A stretch of DNA of 64,000 nucleotides from Aminobacter aganoensis (GTDB lineage Bacteria; Pseudomonadota; Alphaproteobacteria; Rhizobiales; Rhizobiaceae). The notes under the pieces are model-generated. The model ran no database searches. It worked only from the letters and a program-made list of their open reading frames with translations, and had not been told where the DNA came from. This document shows positions 46,435 through 55,374 of the stretch, in pieces; position 1 is the first letter of the stretch, and each line of letters begins with the position of its first letter. Made by a program: the position numbers and the translations under genes. The stretch spans positions 186,001 to 250,000 of the forward strand of contig NZ_JACHOU010000003.1 of assembly GCF_014206975.1 (NCBI RefSeq), read 5' to 3'.

Positions 46435-48084
46435 TTAGGATAATTCATCGGCGCCGTTCAGACCGCGCGCCCGGGCGCGCAGCAGATGTTTCTGCACCTT
46501 GCCGGTGGATGTCTTGGGAAGCGGGCCAAACACAAAGGTTTTAGGGATTTTGAAGCGCGCCAGATTGTTGCCGCAATATTCGGTGAGTTCGGCGGCGCCG
46601 ATAGCAATCTCGCGGTCTTTGAGGTCGATGAAGGCGCAGGGGTGTTCGCCCCACTTCTCGTCCGGCCTGGCAACGACGGCCGCTTCGTGGATTGCCGGAT
46701 GGCGGTACAGGATTTCCTCGATCTCCACCGAGGAAATGTTTTCGCCACCGGAGATGATGATGTCCTTGGCGCGGTCCCTGATCTCGATGTAGCCGTCTGG
46801 GTGGCGCACGGCGAGGTCGCCTGTGTGGAGGCGGCCGCCGGCCAGCGCCGCCGCCGTCGCGTTGGGGTTCTTCAGATAGCCCATCATCACGGTGTTGCCG
46901 CGCAACTGGATCTCGCCCATCTCGCGGCCGTCCCAGGCGACTTCGCGGCCGGTTGTCGGGTCGGCTACCACCGCCTCCTGCATGGTCACGAGGTTGACGC
47001 CTTGGCGCGTCTTCAGCGCTACCCGCTCTTCTTGCGGCAACGCGTCCCAGTCTTCGTGCCATTCGCAGATCAGGCTCGGCCCCGTCGTCTCGGTGAGGCC
47101 GTAGATGTGCATGACAACGAAGCCAATGCGTTCCATCGACGATATTACCGGCGTCGGCGGCACCGAGCCGCCGGTGAGTATGCGCACCGGCCGGCCGAAA
47201 CCGCCCTCGATTTTTTCGGCCGCGCTTGCGATCATGTTGAGCACCACCGGCGCGGCGCTGAGATGCGTCACCTTTTCGCGCTCGATCAGCCTGTAGATCG
47301 CTACCGGGTCGATCTTGCGCAGGCAAACATGGGTGCCGCCGGCGGCCGTGACCGCCCAAGTGTGGCTCCAGCCGTTGCAATGGAACATCGGCAGCGTCCA
47401 CAGATAGACCGAGCGGTCGTCGAGATGGGCGGCAAGTGCGTTGCCGAGCGCGTTGAGATAAGCGCCCCGGTGGTGACAAACGACGCCTTTCGGATCGCCG
47501 GTTGTACCGGAGGTGTAGCCGAGGCTGATCGGCGCCCATTCGTCGCTTATGCCTGCGGGCGCCATAGACGGCTCGCCAGAGTTCAGGAAATCCTCGTAGT
47601 CCTCTTCGCCGGCGGAGGGGGCGCCATCCGTGCTATGCTCGTTGGCAATGATCACCAGTGGCACGCCGATGCCGGCGCTCGCCATCGCGGCCTTCATCAA
47701 CGGCAGGTATTCGGCGTCGACCAGCACAAGTTTCGCCTCGCCATGGCTGAGGCAGAAGCCGAGTGCCGCTGCATCGAGCCGCGTATTGAGAGCGTTGAGC
47801 ACTGCACCAGCCATAGGCACGCCGTAGTGCGCCTCCAGCATGGCGGCGACATTGGGCGCCAGCACGGCGACCGTGTCGCCGTCGCCGACACCACGCGCGG
47901 CGAGCGCAGCCGCGAAGCGACGGCAGCGCTCGTGCATTTGCCGATAGGTGAAGCGACGGTCGCCGTCCACCACCGCCACTTTGTCGGGATAGGCGACCGC
48001 CGAACGGGCCAGAAAGGCGACGGGCGTCAGCGGCAGGTAATTGGCCGCGCAGCGCTGCAAGTAACTGTAGCTGTGACCTCCCAC
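46435..48084 (-). CDS. Acyl-CoA synthetase (AMP-binding superfamily)
   Basis: This 549-residue ligase has the P-loop GYTSGTTGDPKGVV near 190, the A5-type YGLTETTGP, the hinge motif DRAKDIIISGGENIS and the catalytic Lys in PKTSTGKVQK near the C-terminus. It activates a carboxylic acid to its CoA thioester. I set the start at GTG 48084 because GGGAG lies six bases upstream and the protein then matches typical length; upstream residues look non-coding. The TetR gene follows on the same transcript. The substrate could be medium-chain or aromatic. Confidence 0.9.
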   Translation of the reverse strand: MGGHSYSYLQRCAANYLPLTPVAFLARSAVAYPDKVAVVDGDRRFTYRQMHERCRRFAAALAARGVGDGDTVAVLAPNVAAMLEAHYGVPMAGAVLNALNTRLDAAALGFCLSHGEAKLVLVDAEYLPLMKAAMASAGIGVPLVIIANEHSTDGAPSAGEEDYEDFLNSGEPSMAPAGISDEWAPISLGYTSGTTGDPKGVVCHHRGAYLNALGNALAAHLDDRSVYLWTLPMFHCNGWSHTWAVTAAGGTHVCLRKIDPVAIYRLIEREKVTHLSAAPVVLNMIASAAEKIEGGFGRPVRILTGGSVPPTPVISSMERIGFVVMHIYGLTETTGPSLICEWHEDWDALPQEERVALKTRQGVNLVTMQEAVVADPTTGREVAWDGREMGEIQLRGNTVMMGYLKNPNATAAALAGGRLHTGDLAVRHPDGYIEIRDRAKDIIISGGENISSVEIEEILYRHPAIHEAAVVARPDEKWGEHPCAFIDLKDREIAIGAAELTEYCGNNLARFKIPKTFVFGPLPKTSTGKVQKHLLRARARGLNGADELS

Positions 48085-48138
48085 GCGGTTCTCCCTTCTC
48101 GACCGGTTCGGCAGCAGGATATCAGAGCCGATCACGAA

Positions 48139-48156
48139 TAAGTAAGAAATTTTTTC
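48139..48156. promoter_or_regulatory. Shared island palindrome, copy upstream of acyl-CoA ligase
   Basis: TAAGTAAGAAATTTTTTC lies 55 bp before the ligase GTG. The left half-site TAAGT and AAGTAA core match the other copies; the right half is degenerate, so this is the weakest site. Confidence 0.45.
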
Positions 48157-48370
48157 AATCGGTGGAGTGGCATCCTCGGTGCCATACCTCGAGCTGTGTG
48201 GGTCCTGTTCGCACGTTTCCGTCAAATTGATGAGAAAATTCAAACGCGCAGCGCCTTCAGGCGCAATTCCGTAGGGGTTGTCGGAGGTGTTTTCGCGACC
48301 TTCCAGAGGGCCATTCGCTGCACCGGAAATCCCGCCTCCACACGCAGCAGGCGATTGACACAATTTTTTG

Positions 48371-48388
48371 TAAGTGTTTTATTACTTA
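48371..48388. promoter_or_regulatory. Shared island palindrome, copy upstream of first binding-protein gene
   Basis: TAAGTGTTTTATTACTTA (read on the opposite strand TAAGTAATAAAACACTTA) is a TAAGT-N8-ACTTA inverted repeat, 25 bp before the ATG at 48413. It is one of five matching sites in the island. Confidence 0.65.
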
Positions 48389-48412
48389 GCGAATGCAGGG
48401 AGGAGAAACCGC

Positions 48413-49567
48413 ATGGCTACACTGAAAAGATTGGCGCTTGCCGCCTCTATGTTGGCGTTGTCGGGCATGGGTGCGTTTGCCGACACGATCAAGATCGGCA
48501 TCAACCAGCCGCTCACCGGCTCGGTTGCTGCGTCCGGTACATTCATTACCGATGGCGCGAAGCTCGCCGCTCAGGCGGTCAACGAAAAGGGCGGCGTACT
48601 CGGTGGCAAGCAGATCGAGTTGGTCATCGAGGACAACAAGAGCAATCCGAGCGAAGCCGCCGCCGCCGCCGAGAAGCTGATCTCGCGCGACGAGGTGGTG
48701 GCGATGATGGGGGCCTGGGGCTCGACCTTCACGCTCGCCGTCATGCCCAAGCTTGAGGAATACGGCGTGCCCATGGTGGTCGAGACTGCGTCCTCGTCCA
48801 AGGTCACGTCAGCCGGAAACCCATGGGTGTTCCGCATCGCGCCGACCTCCGAAATGGAAGCCAAAGCGTTCGGGCGGCTGGTGCCGAAGTTTGAGGTCAA
48901 GAAGGCCGATTTCCTCGTCGTCAACAACGACTGGGGTCGCGGCGCCGCCGATGAGTTCGGCAAGATGCTGAAGGCCCAGGGCGTCTCTGTCGGCCTGGTC
49001 GAGACCATGGACCCGGCGGCGCAGGACGTCTCGGCGCAGCTCGCCAAGATCAAGGCCTCCGATGCCGACACACTGTTCGTCACCACTGGCTTCGAACAGC
49101 TTAGCCTCGTGTTCAAGCAGGCAAAGGCGCTAGGCATCGATCGCCGCACCATCACCACCGGCGGTTCGCAGTTTCCAGACCGGCTTGCCGAGCAACTGGG
49201 CGGTGCGGCCGACAACAGCTACCACATTCTGTTCTTCGCGCCGTGGTTCCCGGAGGCCGCCGCCAACCCTGACGTCGCTGGCCAGTACATCGACATGTGG
49301 AACAAGAGTGGCTTCGACAAGTCCGGCCTCTCCGACGGTTTCCGCGGCTTCGATGCCGTGACGACTATCGCCGCGGCCATCGACAAGGCCGGCAGCGCCG
49401 ACCCGAAGGCCATCCGCGATGCGCTGTGGGCGGTGGACGTGAAGGGTGTGAACGGCAACATCAAGTTCGATAAGGTGGGGGTCGAGGGTAGCGAAAGCGG
49501 CCAGAGCTCGCCCAACGTCTATGTCATCGAGATCAAGGACGGCAAGCTGGCGCTGCCGCAGATCTGA
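48413..49567 (+). CDS. ABC transporter substrate-binding protein (LivJ/K-like), first copy
   Basis: This 384-residue periplasmic binding protein of the Leu/Ile/Val type has a signal peptide cut after AFA (residue 23), then DTIKIGINQPLTGSVAASGTFITDGAKLAAQAVNEKGG and VAMMGAWGSTFTLAVMPKLEEYGVPMVVETASSSK. It is highly similar to the second copy at 61175-62335, so one membrane unit may serve two receptors. Ligand unknown; family members also bind urea, amides and aromatic acids. AGGAG precedes the ATG. Confidence 0.9.
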   Translation: MATLKRLALAASMLALSGMGAFADTIKIGINQPLTGSVAASGTFITDGAKLAAQAVNEKGGVLGGKQIELVIEDNKSNPSEAAAAAEKLISRDEVVAMMGAWGSTFTLAVMPKLEEYGVPMVVETASSSKVTSAGNPWVFRIAPTSEMEAKAFGRLVPKFEVKKADFLVVNNDWGRGAADEFGKMLKAQGVSVGLVETMDPAAQDVSAQLAKIKASDADTLFVTTGFEQLSLVFKQAKALGIDRRTITTGGSQFPDRLAEQLGGAADNSYHILFFAPWFPEAAANPDVAGQYIDMWNKSGFDKSGLSDGFRGFDAVTTIAAAIDKAGSADPKAIRDALWAVDVKGVNGNIKFDKVGVEGSESGQSSPNVYVIEIKDGKLALPQI

Positions 49568-49642
49568 CGCCCTGCCTCGAACCGGGTTGATGCGCCGTCT
49601 CCGCGTTGCTTGTGCGACGAGGCGGCGCTCATCCTCCCACGA

Positions 49643-49683
49643 GCATGATTCCAGAAGGCGCTGCCTTCGGAGAGGGATCATGC
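49643..49683. repeat. Nested palindrome between binding-protein and livH genes
   Basis: GCATGAT...ATCATGC encloses GAAGGC-GCT-GCCTTC, giving a nested hairpin in the 201-bp gap. It resembles the rhizobial element at 8541-8585. In an mRNA it could stabilise the upstream message and lower livHMGF expression relative to the binding protein. Confidence 0.55.
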
Positions 49684-49768
49684 GCAACCAGAACAGAGCG
49701 GAATGATCGGATCGATCCGTTCCTGATCGAACTCCCGCTCCAGACTTTCACCAGAGGAAGCAGGCAGC

Positions 49769-50641
49769 TTGGACCAGTTGTTGCAGCATCTGTTGAACGC
49801 GTTGATCCTGGGCTCAACCTATGCCCTGCTCGGTATCGGCCTGACGTTCATCTTCGGCATCATGCGCGTCGTGAATTTCGCGCATGGCGAACTCTACACC
49901 TTCGGCGCCTACATGGTTTACCTGTTCTCGGTACTGCTCGGCGTCAATTTCCTGCTCTCCATCGTCATTGCCATCGTGCTTGGCATAATGCTCGGCGCCC
50001 TGCTTGAATGGGTGCTGCTAAGCCGGCTGCGCGGTGCCGACATCGACACCACCATGCTGGTGATGATCGGAGCCTGGATCATCATGCAGAATGCCGAGCA
50101 GCTGATCTGGTCGGGCGTTGCCAAATCGATCCCGATGCCGTTCCCCGAGGAGCCGCTGTCGGTCGGTGGCGTGTCGGTGGCGTGGTCACGCGTGTTCGTC
50201 TTCGCCGTCGCCATCCTGCTGATCGTCGGCTCGCAGACGCTGATCCAGCGCACCCGCCTCGGCAAGGCGATGCGCGCCACGTTCCAGGATCGCGACACAG
50301 CCTCGCTGATGGGCATCAACATCAACATGATCTACCTCGCCACCTTCGCGCTCGGCTCAGGCCTTGCCGCGGCGGCCGGCGCGCTGCTCGGCCCGATCTT
50401 CATCGTCATGCCGACCATGGGCAATCTTGCCGTGGTCAAGGCGTTCGCCATCGTCATCCTGGGCGGGCTGGGCAACATGAAGGGTGCCGCACTTGGCGGC
50501 TTCGTGCTGGCGCTGGTCGAGGAGTTAGGCGCTGGCTACATCTCGTCCGGCTACCGCGACGCGATGGGCTTCCTGCTCATCATCCTCGTACTCATGGTCA
50601 AGCCGACAGGTCTCTTTGCCAGGACGGAGCGCATCGGATGA
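49769..50641 (+). CDS. livH: Branched-chain amino acid-type ABC permease LivH
   Basis: This 290-residue permease has about eight membrane helices and LivH phrases: LILGSTYALLGIGLTFIFGIMRVVNFAHGELYTFGAY, TRLGKAMRATFQDRDTASLMGIN, VKAFAIVILGGLGNMKGAALGG. The start is TTG at 49769, after an AGAGGAAG site; no upstream ATG is in frame. The stop overlaps livM as ATGA. Confidence 0.92.
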   Translation: MDQLLQHLLNALILGSTYALLGIGLTFIFGIMRVVNFAHGELYTFGAYMVYLFSVLLGVNFLLSIVIAIVLGIMLGALLEWVLLSRLRGADIDTTMLVMIGAWIIMQNAEQLIWSGVAKSIPMPFPEEPLSVGGVSVAWSRVFVFAVAILLIVGSQTLIQRTRLGKAMRATFQDRDTASLMGININMIYLATFALGSGLAAAAGALLGPIFIVMPTMGNLAVVKAFAIVILGGLGNMKGAALGGFVLALVEELGAGYISSGYRDAMGFLLIILVLMVKPTGLFARTERIG

Positions 50642-51690
50642 ACACCTTGGCGAAATGGCTCATCGTGGCCTTCCTGGTGACTGTGCCGCTGTGGCTCGGC
50701 AACCAGTACCAATATCACGTGCTCATCATGATGGGCATCTTCACCATCGGGGCGATGAGCCTCAACCTGCTGCTCGGCTACACCGGCCAGCTCAGCCTCG
50801 GCCATGTCGCCTTCTTCGGCATCGGCGCCTACACCAGCTCGCTGGTCTCCCTGGGCTTCGACCTGCAGCTGACGGACAGCTACACCTTCGTGGTCGAGCC
50901 GAAGCCTGTGTGGTTTGCCTTCTTCTGCGCACTGATCGTTTCTGGGCTCTGTGGCTGGTTCGTCGGCAAGCTGTCGTTCCGGGTGCGCGGTGCCTATTTC
51001 GTCATCGTCACCATCAGTTTCGCCGAGGTTGTGCGGTTGGTGGCGCTGAATTGGGTCGACCTCACCGAAGGCCCGATGGCGCTCAACAACATTCCGCCGC
51101 TCGCCTCCGGCGTGCCGTGGATGGAAGCCGGTGCGCTTTCTCGCCGGGTCGCCAACTACTACATGGTGCTGGCCGTAGGCCTCGTAGCCTTCCTCATCAT
51201 CCAGCGGTTGGTGCAGTCGAGGGTCGGCCGCGCCATGATTGCGCTGCGTGAGAATGAGTCGCTGGCGAAGTCGGTCGGCGTCGACGTCACCCGCTACCTC
51301 GTTCTGGCGGCCATCACCTCGGCGGCGATCGCCGGGGCGGCTGGCGCGCTTTACGCACACTATGTCCGTATCGTCGATCCGGACGTGTTCTTGTTTATTT
51401 ACACGGTGACGATGGTGATCATGGTGATTTCCGGCGGCAAGGGCACGCTTGCAGGGCCGCTGGTCGGCGGTCTCATCTTTGGCATCCTGCCGGAGTTGAC
51501 GCGCGGTCACATGCTGCCGGAGGTGCAGTGGATTGTCTACGGTGCACTGATGATCCTGATCGTGTTCTTCCTGCCGCAAGGCATCGTTCCGGCGGTGCAG
51601 CGCGGATGGGCAACTTGGCAGAAGCGGCGCGACCAATCTGCAAGGGACACGTCGGCCAGCAACGGACGGCGGCAGGAGGTGGCGCGATGA
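50638..51690 (+). CDS. livM: Branched-chain amino acid-type ABC permease LivM
   Basis: This 350-residue permease has about ten membrane helices with LivM signatures: MSLNLLLGYTGQLSLGHVAFFGIGAYTSSL, SFRVRGAYFVIVTISFAEVVRLVALNW, RVGRAMIALRENESLAKSVGVDVTRYL, and VISGGKGTLAGPLVGGLI. A hydrophilic tail follows (about 325-350). It is coupled to both neighbours by ATGA overlaps. Confidence 0.93.
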   Translation: MNTLAKWLIVAFLVTVPLWLGNQYQYHVLIMMGIFTIGAMSLNLLLGYTGQLSLGHVAFFGIGAYTSSLVSLGFDLQLTDSYTFVVEPKPVWFAFFCALIVSGLCGWFVGKLSFRVRGAYFVIVTISFAEVVRLVALNWVDLTEGPMALNNIPPLASGVPWMEAGALSRRVANYYMVLAVGLVAFLIIQRLVQSRVGRAMIALRENESLAKSVGVDVTRYLVLAAITSAAIAGAAGALYAHYVRIVDPDVFLFIYTVTMVIMVISGGKGTLAGPLVGGLIFGILPELTRGHMLPEVQWIVYGALMILIVFFLPQGIVPAVQRGWATWQKRRDQSARDTSASNGRRQEVAR

Positions 51691-52493
51691 CCTTACACAT
51701 GACGACGCCTGCGACGACGCGCCAGACGGTGCTCACCGTCGACAATCTCGCAGTGCATTTCGGCGGGCTGGTGGCGATCTCCGACGCCAGCTTCAAGGTC
51801 GACGAAGGCGAAGTGGTCAGCCTGATCGGCCCGAACGGCGCCGGCAAGACCACCGCCTTCAACGTGATCTCCGGCTTTCTCGCCGCCACCAAGGGCGTCG
51901 TGGCTTACAAGGGCAGGAGGTTGAACGGGCTGAAGCCGCACCAGATCGCCGATGCCGGCCTGGTGCGCACGTTCCAGAAGACCAGCGTCTTTGGCAACGA
52001 TACCGTGATCGACAACATCATGATCGGCCTGCACAGGCGCGGCGACGCCTCGATCTGGCAGACACTGCTGCTGACACCGAAGGTGCGCCGCCAGGAACAG
52101 GCGTTGCGCGAGGCGGCGGCGGAAATCCTCGACTTCGTCGGCCTCGGTCACCGCTCGAACGAGCTGGCGGGCGCACTCGCTTATGGCGAACAGCGGCTCC
52201 TTGAAGTGGCGGTGGCGCTGGCGGCTAAGCCATCGCTGCTTCTGCTGGACGAGCCGGCCTGCGGCATGAACCCCACCGAAGCGTTGAATTTCCGCAACCT
52301 GCTCGGCGAAATCGGCAGGAAAAAGATCACCGTGCTGCTTGTCGAGCACAACATGCGCATGGTCATGGGCGTATCGGACCGCGTGGTGGTGCTCAACCAT
52401 GGCCGGATCATCGCGGACGGTCCGCCGACGGAAATACAGCAGAATCCAGAAGTCATCCGCGCTTATCTCGGACACGGGCCGAAACATGCTTGA
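51687..52493 (+). CDS. livG: ABC transporter ATP-binding protein LivG
   Basis: This 268-residue ATPase has Walker A GPNGAGKTT, the LivG-type TFQKTSVF region, the signature LAYGEQRLLEVAVALA, Walker B LLLLDEPACGMNP and the switch His in VEHNMRMVM. A short N-terminal extension precedes TVLTVDNLAVHFGG. It overlaps livM (ATGA) and livF (8 bp). Confidence 0.93.
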   Translation: MTLHMTTPATTRQTVLTVDNLAVHFGGLVAISDASFKVDEGEVVSLIGPNGAGKTTAFNVISGFLAATKGVVAYKGRRLNGLKPHQIADAGLVRTFQKTSVFGNDTVIDNIMIGLHRRGDASIWQTLLLTPKVRRQEQALREAAAEILDFVGLGHRSNELAGALAYGEQRLLEVAVALAAKPSLLLLDEPACGMNPTEALNFRNLLGEIGRKKITVLLVEHNMRMVMGVSDRVVVLNHGRIIADGPPTEIQQNPEVIRAYLGHGPKHA

Positions 52494-53196
52494 AGTAGAC
52501 AACATCGAATGCCGCTACGGCAAGGTTGACGTGCTGCGGAAGGTTTCGCTTAGCGTTGGCAAGGGCGAGTTCGTGGCTCTGATCGGCGCCAACGGCGCCG
52601 GTAAAAGCACAACCCTGAAGGCGATTTCCGGCCTGCTGCCGCCGGTCGGAGGCCGTATCACCTTCGAAGGCGAGGACATCACCAGGGCGTCGGCACGGCG
52701 AATACTGGAAATGGGCATCGCCCATTGCCCGGAGGGCAGGCGGGTGTTCCCCTACATGACCGTCCAGGAGAATCTGGAGATGGGCTGTTACCGCCGTCGC
52801 GACTGGAAGCATATGAGCGACGACATGGACGCGGTGTTCGACCGCTTCCCGGTGCTCGGCGAACGGCGCGCCCAGGCGGCCGGCACGCTGTCGGGCGGCG
52901 AGCAGCAGTTGCTGGCGATCGGTCGGGCACTGATGTCGCGGCCGAAGCTGGTGCTGTTCGATGAACCGTCGCTGGGGCTTGCGCCCAACAACGTGCAGAA
53001 GACCTTCGAATACATCATGGAAATCAACCGGCAGGGCACGACCGTGCTGATGGTCGAGCAGAACGCCTACGCCGCGCTCGAGATGTGCGACCGCTCGTAT
53101 TTGCTGGAATCCGGCCATGTCTCCCTCGAAGGCAGGGGCGACGACATGATCCACAATCCGCACGTGCAGCAGGCTTACCTCGGCATGGAAGTCTGA
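52486..53196 (+). CDS. livF: ABC transporter ATP-binding protein LivF
   Basis: This 236-residue ATPase has Walker A GANGAGKST, the LivF phrase GIAHCPEGRRVFPYMTVQENLEMG, the signature LSGGEQQLLAIGRALM, Walker B LVLFDEPSLGLAP and VEQNAYAALEMCDR in place of the His-containing switch, as normal for LivF. It is the last gene of the transporter operon; a hairpin follows at 53203. Confidence 0.94.
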   Translation: MLEVDNIECRYGKVDVLRKVSLSVGKGEFVALIGANGAGKSTTLKAISGLLPPVGGRITFEGEDITRASARRILEMGIAHCPEGRRVFPYMTVQENLEMGCYRRRDWKHMSDDMDAVFDRFPVLGERRAQAAGTLSGGEQQLLAIGRALMSRPKLVLFDEPSLGLAPNNVQKTFEYIMEINRQGTTVLMVEQNAYAALEMCDRSYLLESGHVSLEGRGDDMIHNPHVQQAYLGMEV

Positions 53197-53202
53197 CCTT
53201 TC

Positions 53203-53224
53203 GGAGGGCGCGATAGCGCTCTCC
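53203..53224 (+). terminator. Hairpin after livF
   Basis: GGAGGGCGC-GATA-GCGCTCTCC forms a 9-bp stem with one mismatch, 6 bp after the livF stop. No clear T-run follows, so termination may be partial. Confidence 0.4.
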
Positions 53225-53281
53225 ACATCCTCCCTCTCTTTGGGCCAGATAACGAAAACCGGGTTGACTTCGAGTGCTAAG

Positions 53282-53299
53282 TAAGTAAGTTATTACTTA
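53282..53299. promoter_or_regulatory. Shared island palindrome, best copy, upstream of DUF1445 gene
   Basis: TAAGTAAGTTATTACTTA is TAAGT-N8-ACTTA, 30 bp before the ATG at 53329. Aligned with the other four sites the shared part is TAAGTAA plus a right-hand TT-rich half, with AAGTAA invariant in all five. Confidence 0.7.
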
Positions 53300-53328
53300 T
53301 TACGAACGACGAAAGCGAGGCTAAAGAA

Positions 53329-54159
53329 ATGACGATCGTGACGAAGGTTCAGCAGCAGCCGGAAGTGTCCAAGGCGGAGCTCGAGGGGCTTCACCCCAGG
53401 GAGCTTCGCAAGATCGTCCGCGAAGGCCGCTGGACCGGCGGAACCGAGGGCCTGGCTCGCGGTTACGCGCAGGCCAACCTGATCATCCTGCCGAAGGAGG
53501 TTGCGCTCGACTTCCTCATCTTCTGCCAGCGCAACCCGAAGCCGTGCCCCATCGTCGAGATCACAGATCCCGGGAGCCCGATGATCACGCAGGTCGCCAA
53601 TGCCGACCTTCGGACAGACCTGCCGCGCTACAGCGTGTACAAGGAAGGCAAGCTGGTCGACCAGCCAAGCGACATCACGTCCTATTGGCGCGACGACCTG
53701 GTCGGGTTCCTGATCGGCTGCAGCTATTCGTTCGAGGAGGCGCTGCTCAATGCGGGCATTCCGCTGCGCCATCAGGAAGAGAACAAGATCGTATCGGTCT
53801 ACACGACCAATGTGCCTTGCGTTCCCGCTGGTCGTTTTGCCGGGCCGATGGTGGTGAGCATGCGTCCAGTCAAGCGCGACCAGCTGGTGCGTGCCGTGCA
53901 GGTCACCTCGCGGTTCCCTGCCACCCACGGGGCGCCAGTCCATATCGGCGATCCGTCGTTGATCGGCGTCGACCTTGAGAAGACCGATTTCGACACAGGC
54001 GTGTTTGAGCTCGCCGAGGACGACGTTCCGGTTTTCTGGGGCTGCGGCGGCACTCCGCAGGCTGTCGCGCTGGCGTCCAAGATCGACTTCATGATCACCC
54101 ACAAGGTCGGCCACCTGTTCGTCACGGACAAGTTGTCCGAGGCGATCGCCGCGATCTGA
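53329..54159 (+). CDS. DUF1445 protein (D-glutamate cyclase / putative hydro-lyase family)
   Basis: This 276-residue protein has the family phrases LARGYAQANLIILPKEVALDFLIFCQRNPKPCPIVEIT, RFAGPMVVSMRPV, THGAPVHIGDP and VFWGCGGTPQAVA. A member has been assigned D-glutamate cyclase (D-glutamate to 5-oxo-D-proline); most are annotated as hydro-lyases. Next to a hydantoinase/oxoprolinase-type gene, a lactam-related step is plausible. It starts a new transcript downstream of the shared palindrome. Confidence 0.83.
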   Translation: MTIVTKVQQQPEVSKAELEGLHPRELRKIVREGRWTGGTEGLARGYAQANLIILPKEVALDFLIFCQRNPKPCPIVEITDPGSPMITQVANADLRTDLPRYSVYKEGKLVDQPSDITSYWRDDLVGFLIGCSYSFEEALLNAGIPLRHQEENKIVSVYTTNVPCVPAGRFAGPMVVSMRPVKRDQLVRAVQVTSRFPATHGAPVHIGDPSLIGVDLEKTDFDTGVFELAEDDVPVFWGCGGTPQAVALASKIDFMITHKVGHLFVTDKLSEAIAAI

Positions 54160-54198
54160 CGGGGTCGCCGACTATCCTTTTTTGTTCTGGAGGAATAC

Positions 54199-55236
54199 GT
54201 GAAAGCAGCTCTTTTCCACGAATATGGCGGGCCTGAAGTGCTCAAATACGAGGACGTGGATCCGCTTCCTGTCGGTCGCAGCGACGTCCTGATCAAGGTG
54301 CGCGCCACCTCGGTGAACTGGTTCGACATCATCGGCCGCAAGGGCGACTACCGTCCCAACGCGCGTTTTCCGCACATCCCCGGTGGTGACATCGCCGGTG
54401 AGGTGGCCGAGATCGGCTCGGAGGTCACCAACGTCAAGGTCGGCGATCCGGTCGTCGTCTACGCCACCGTCGGCTGCGGCCATTGCGAATCCTGCCGCCG
54501 CGGCGAACCCAATGTGTGCCTGAATTACAAGTATTACGGTTCGGCACTGTGGGGCGGCTACGCCCAATACGCCACCGTGCGCTCGCAGAACGTGCTGCCG
54601 CTCTACAAGGGCCTCGACTTCGCCGAATGTGCAGCCACCAACATCACCTTCCTCACTGCCTGGCACAAGTTGGCGCGCGCCAACATCCGCGCCGGCGAAG
54701 ACATCCTGATCCACGCCGTCGGTTCTGGCATCGGCCTTGCCGCGCTCCAGATTGCCAAGCTGCACGGCCTGCGTGTGTTCGGCACCGCCAGCTCGGACGA
54801 GAAATGCGAGAAAGGCCTGGAGCTCGGCGCCGACTACATGATCAACTACAAGAAGCAGAATTTCCGCGAGGAGATCCGCAGGCTCACCGGCAAGCGCGGC
54901 GTTGACGTGGTGTTCGAGCACATCGGCGCCGACGTCTGGGAAGACAGCGTCATGAGCCTGACGCGCTTCGGCCGCCTCGTCACTTGTGGCGCCTCGTCAG
55001 GCTACCGGGTGAGCATGAACGCCGCCCATATCTGGCACAAGCAGCTCTCCATCATCGGCTCCAACCACGGCACGATGAACGAACTGGCGACCATCGTGAA
55101 GCTGCTTGAGGCCAAGAAGCTGCGGCCGGTCATCGGCGCCAAGCTGCCGCTCAAGGATGCCGCCGAGGCTCACCGGCTGGCCGAAGGCCGCAGCATCTTC
55201 GGCAAGATCGTGCTCGAGCCAGAGCATCTGAACTGA
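54199..55236 (+). CDS. MDR-superfamily dehydrogenase/reductase with structural zinc lobe
   Basis: This 345-residue medium-chain reductase has the structural-zinc Cys set in GCGHCESCRRGEPNVC, and the cofactor-loop phrase IHAVGSGIGLAALQIAKLHG. The catalytic-zinc ligands are absent: SVNWFDIIGRKG and IPGGDIAGE stand where Cys and His-Glu would be, as in quinone reductases. So it is probably a zinc-independent reductase of an enone or quinone with a zinc-stabilised lobe. The start is GTG at 54199 with GGAGG just upstream. Confidence 0.87.
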   Translation: MKAALFHEYGGPEVLKYEDVDPLPVGRSDVLIKVRATSVNWFDIIGRKGDYRPNARFPHIPGGDIAGEVAEIGSEVTNVKVGDPVVVYATVGCGHCESCRRGEPNVCLNYKYYGSALWGGYAQYATVRSQNVLPLYKGLDFAECAATNITFLTAWHKLARANIRAGEDILIHAVGSGIGLAALQIAKLHGLRVFGTASSDEKCEKGLELGADYMINYKKQNFREEIRRLTGKRGVDVVFEHIGADVWEDSVMSLTRFGRLVTCGASSGYRVSMNAAHIWHKQLSIIGSNHGTMNELATIVKLLEAKKLRPVIGAKLPLKDAAEAHRLAEGRSIFGKIVLEPEHLN

Positions 55237-55374
55237 CACAGCGCCGCCAAGCCGGAAAAGTTGCAGGCTTTTCGGGTCATGCGGCCGAACAAGGAGACAG
55301 AGCGGGATGCCGATTTGACCTGATCGCGTTCCGCTCTAGTGTGACGGCCGGCCCGGGACCGGTGGGGAGGAAAT

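Larger units (their letters stand above)
48085..48412. other. Divergent control region of the ligase and transporter genes
   Basis: The 328 bp hold two copies of the shared island palindrome (48139-48156 and 48371-48388), AT-rich stretches and no gene that I can support. Confidence 0.6.
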
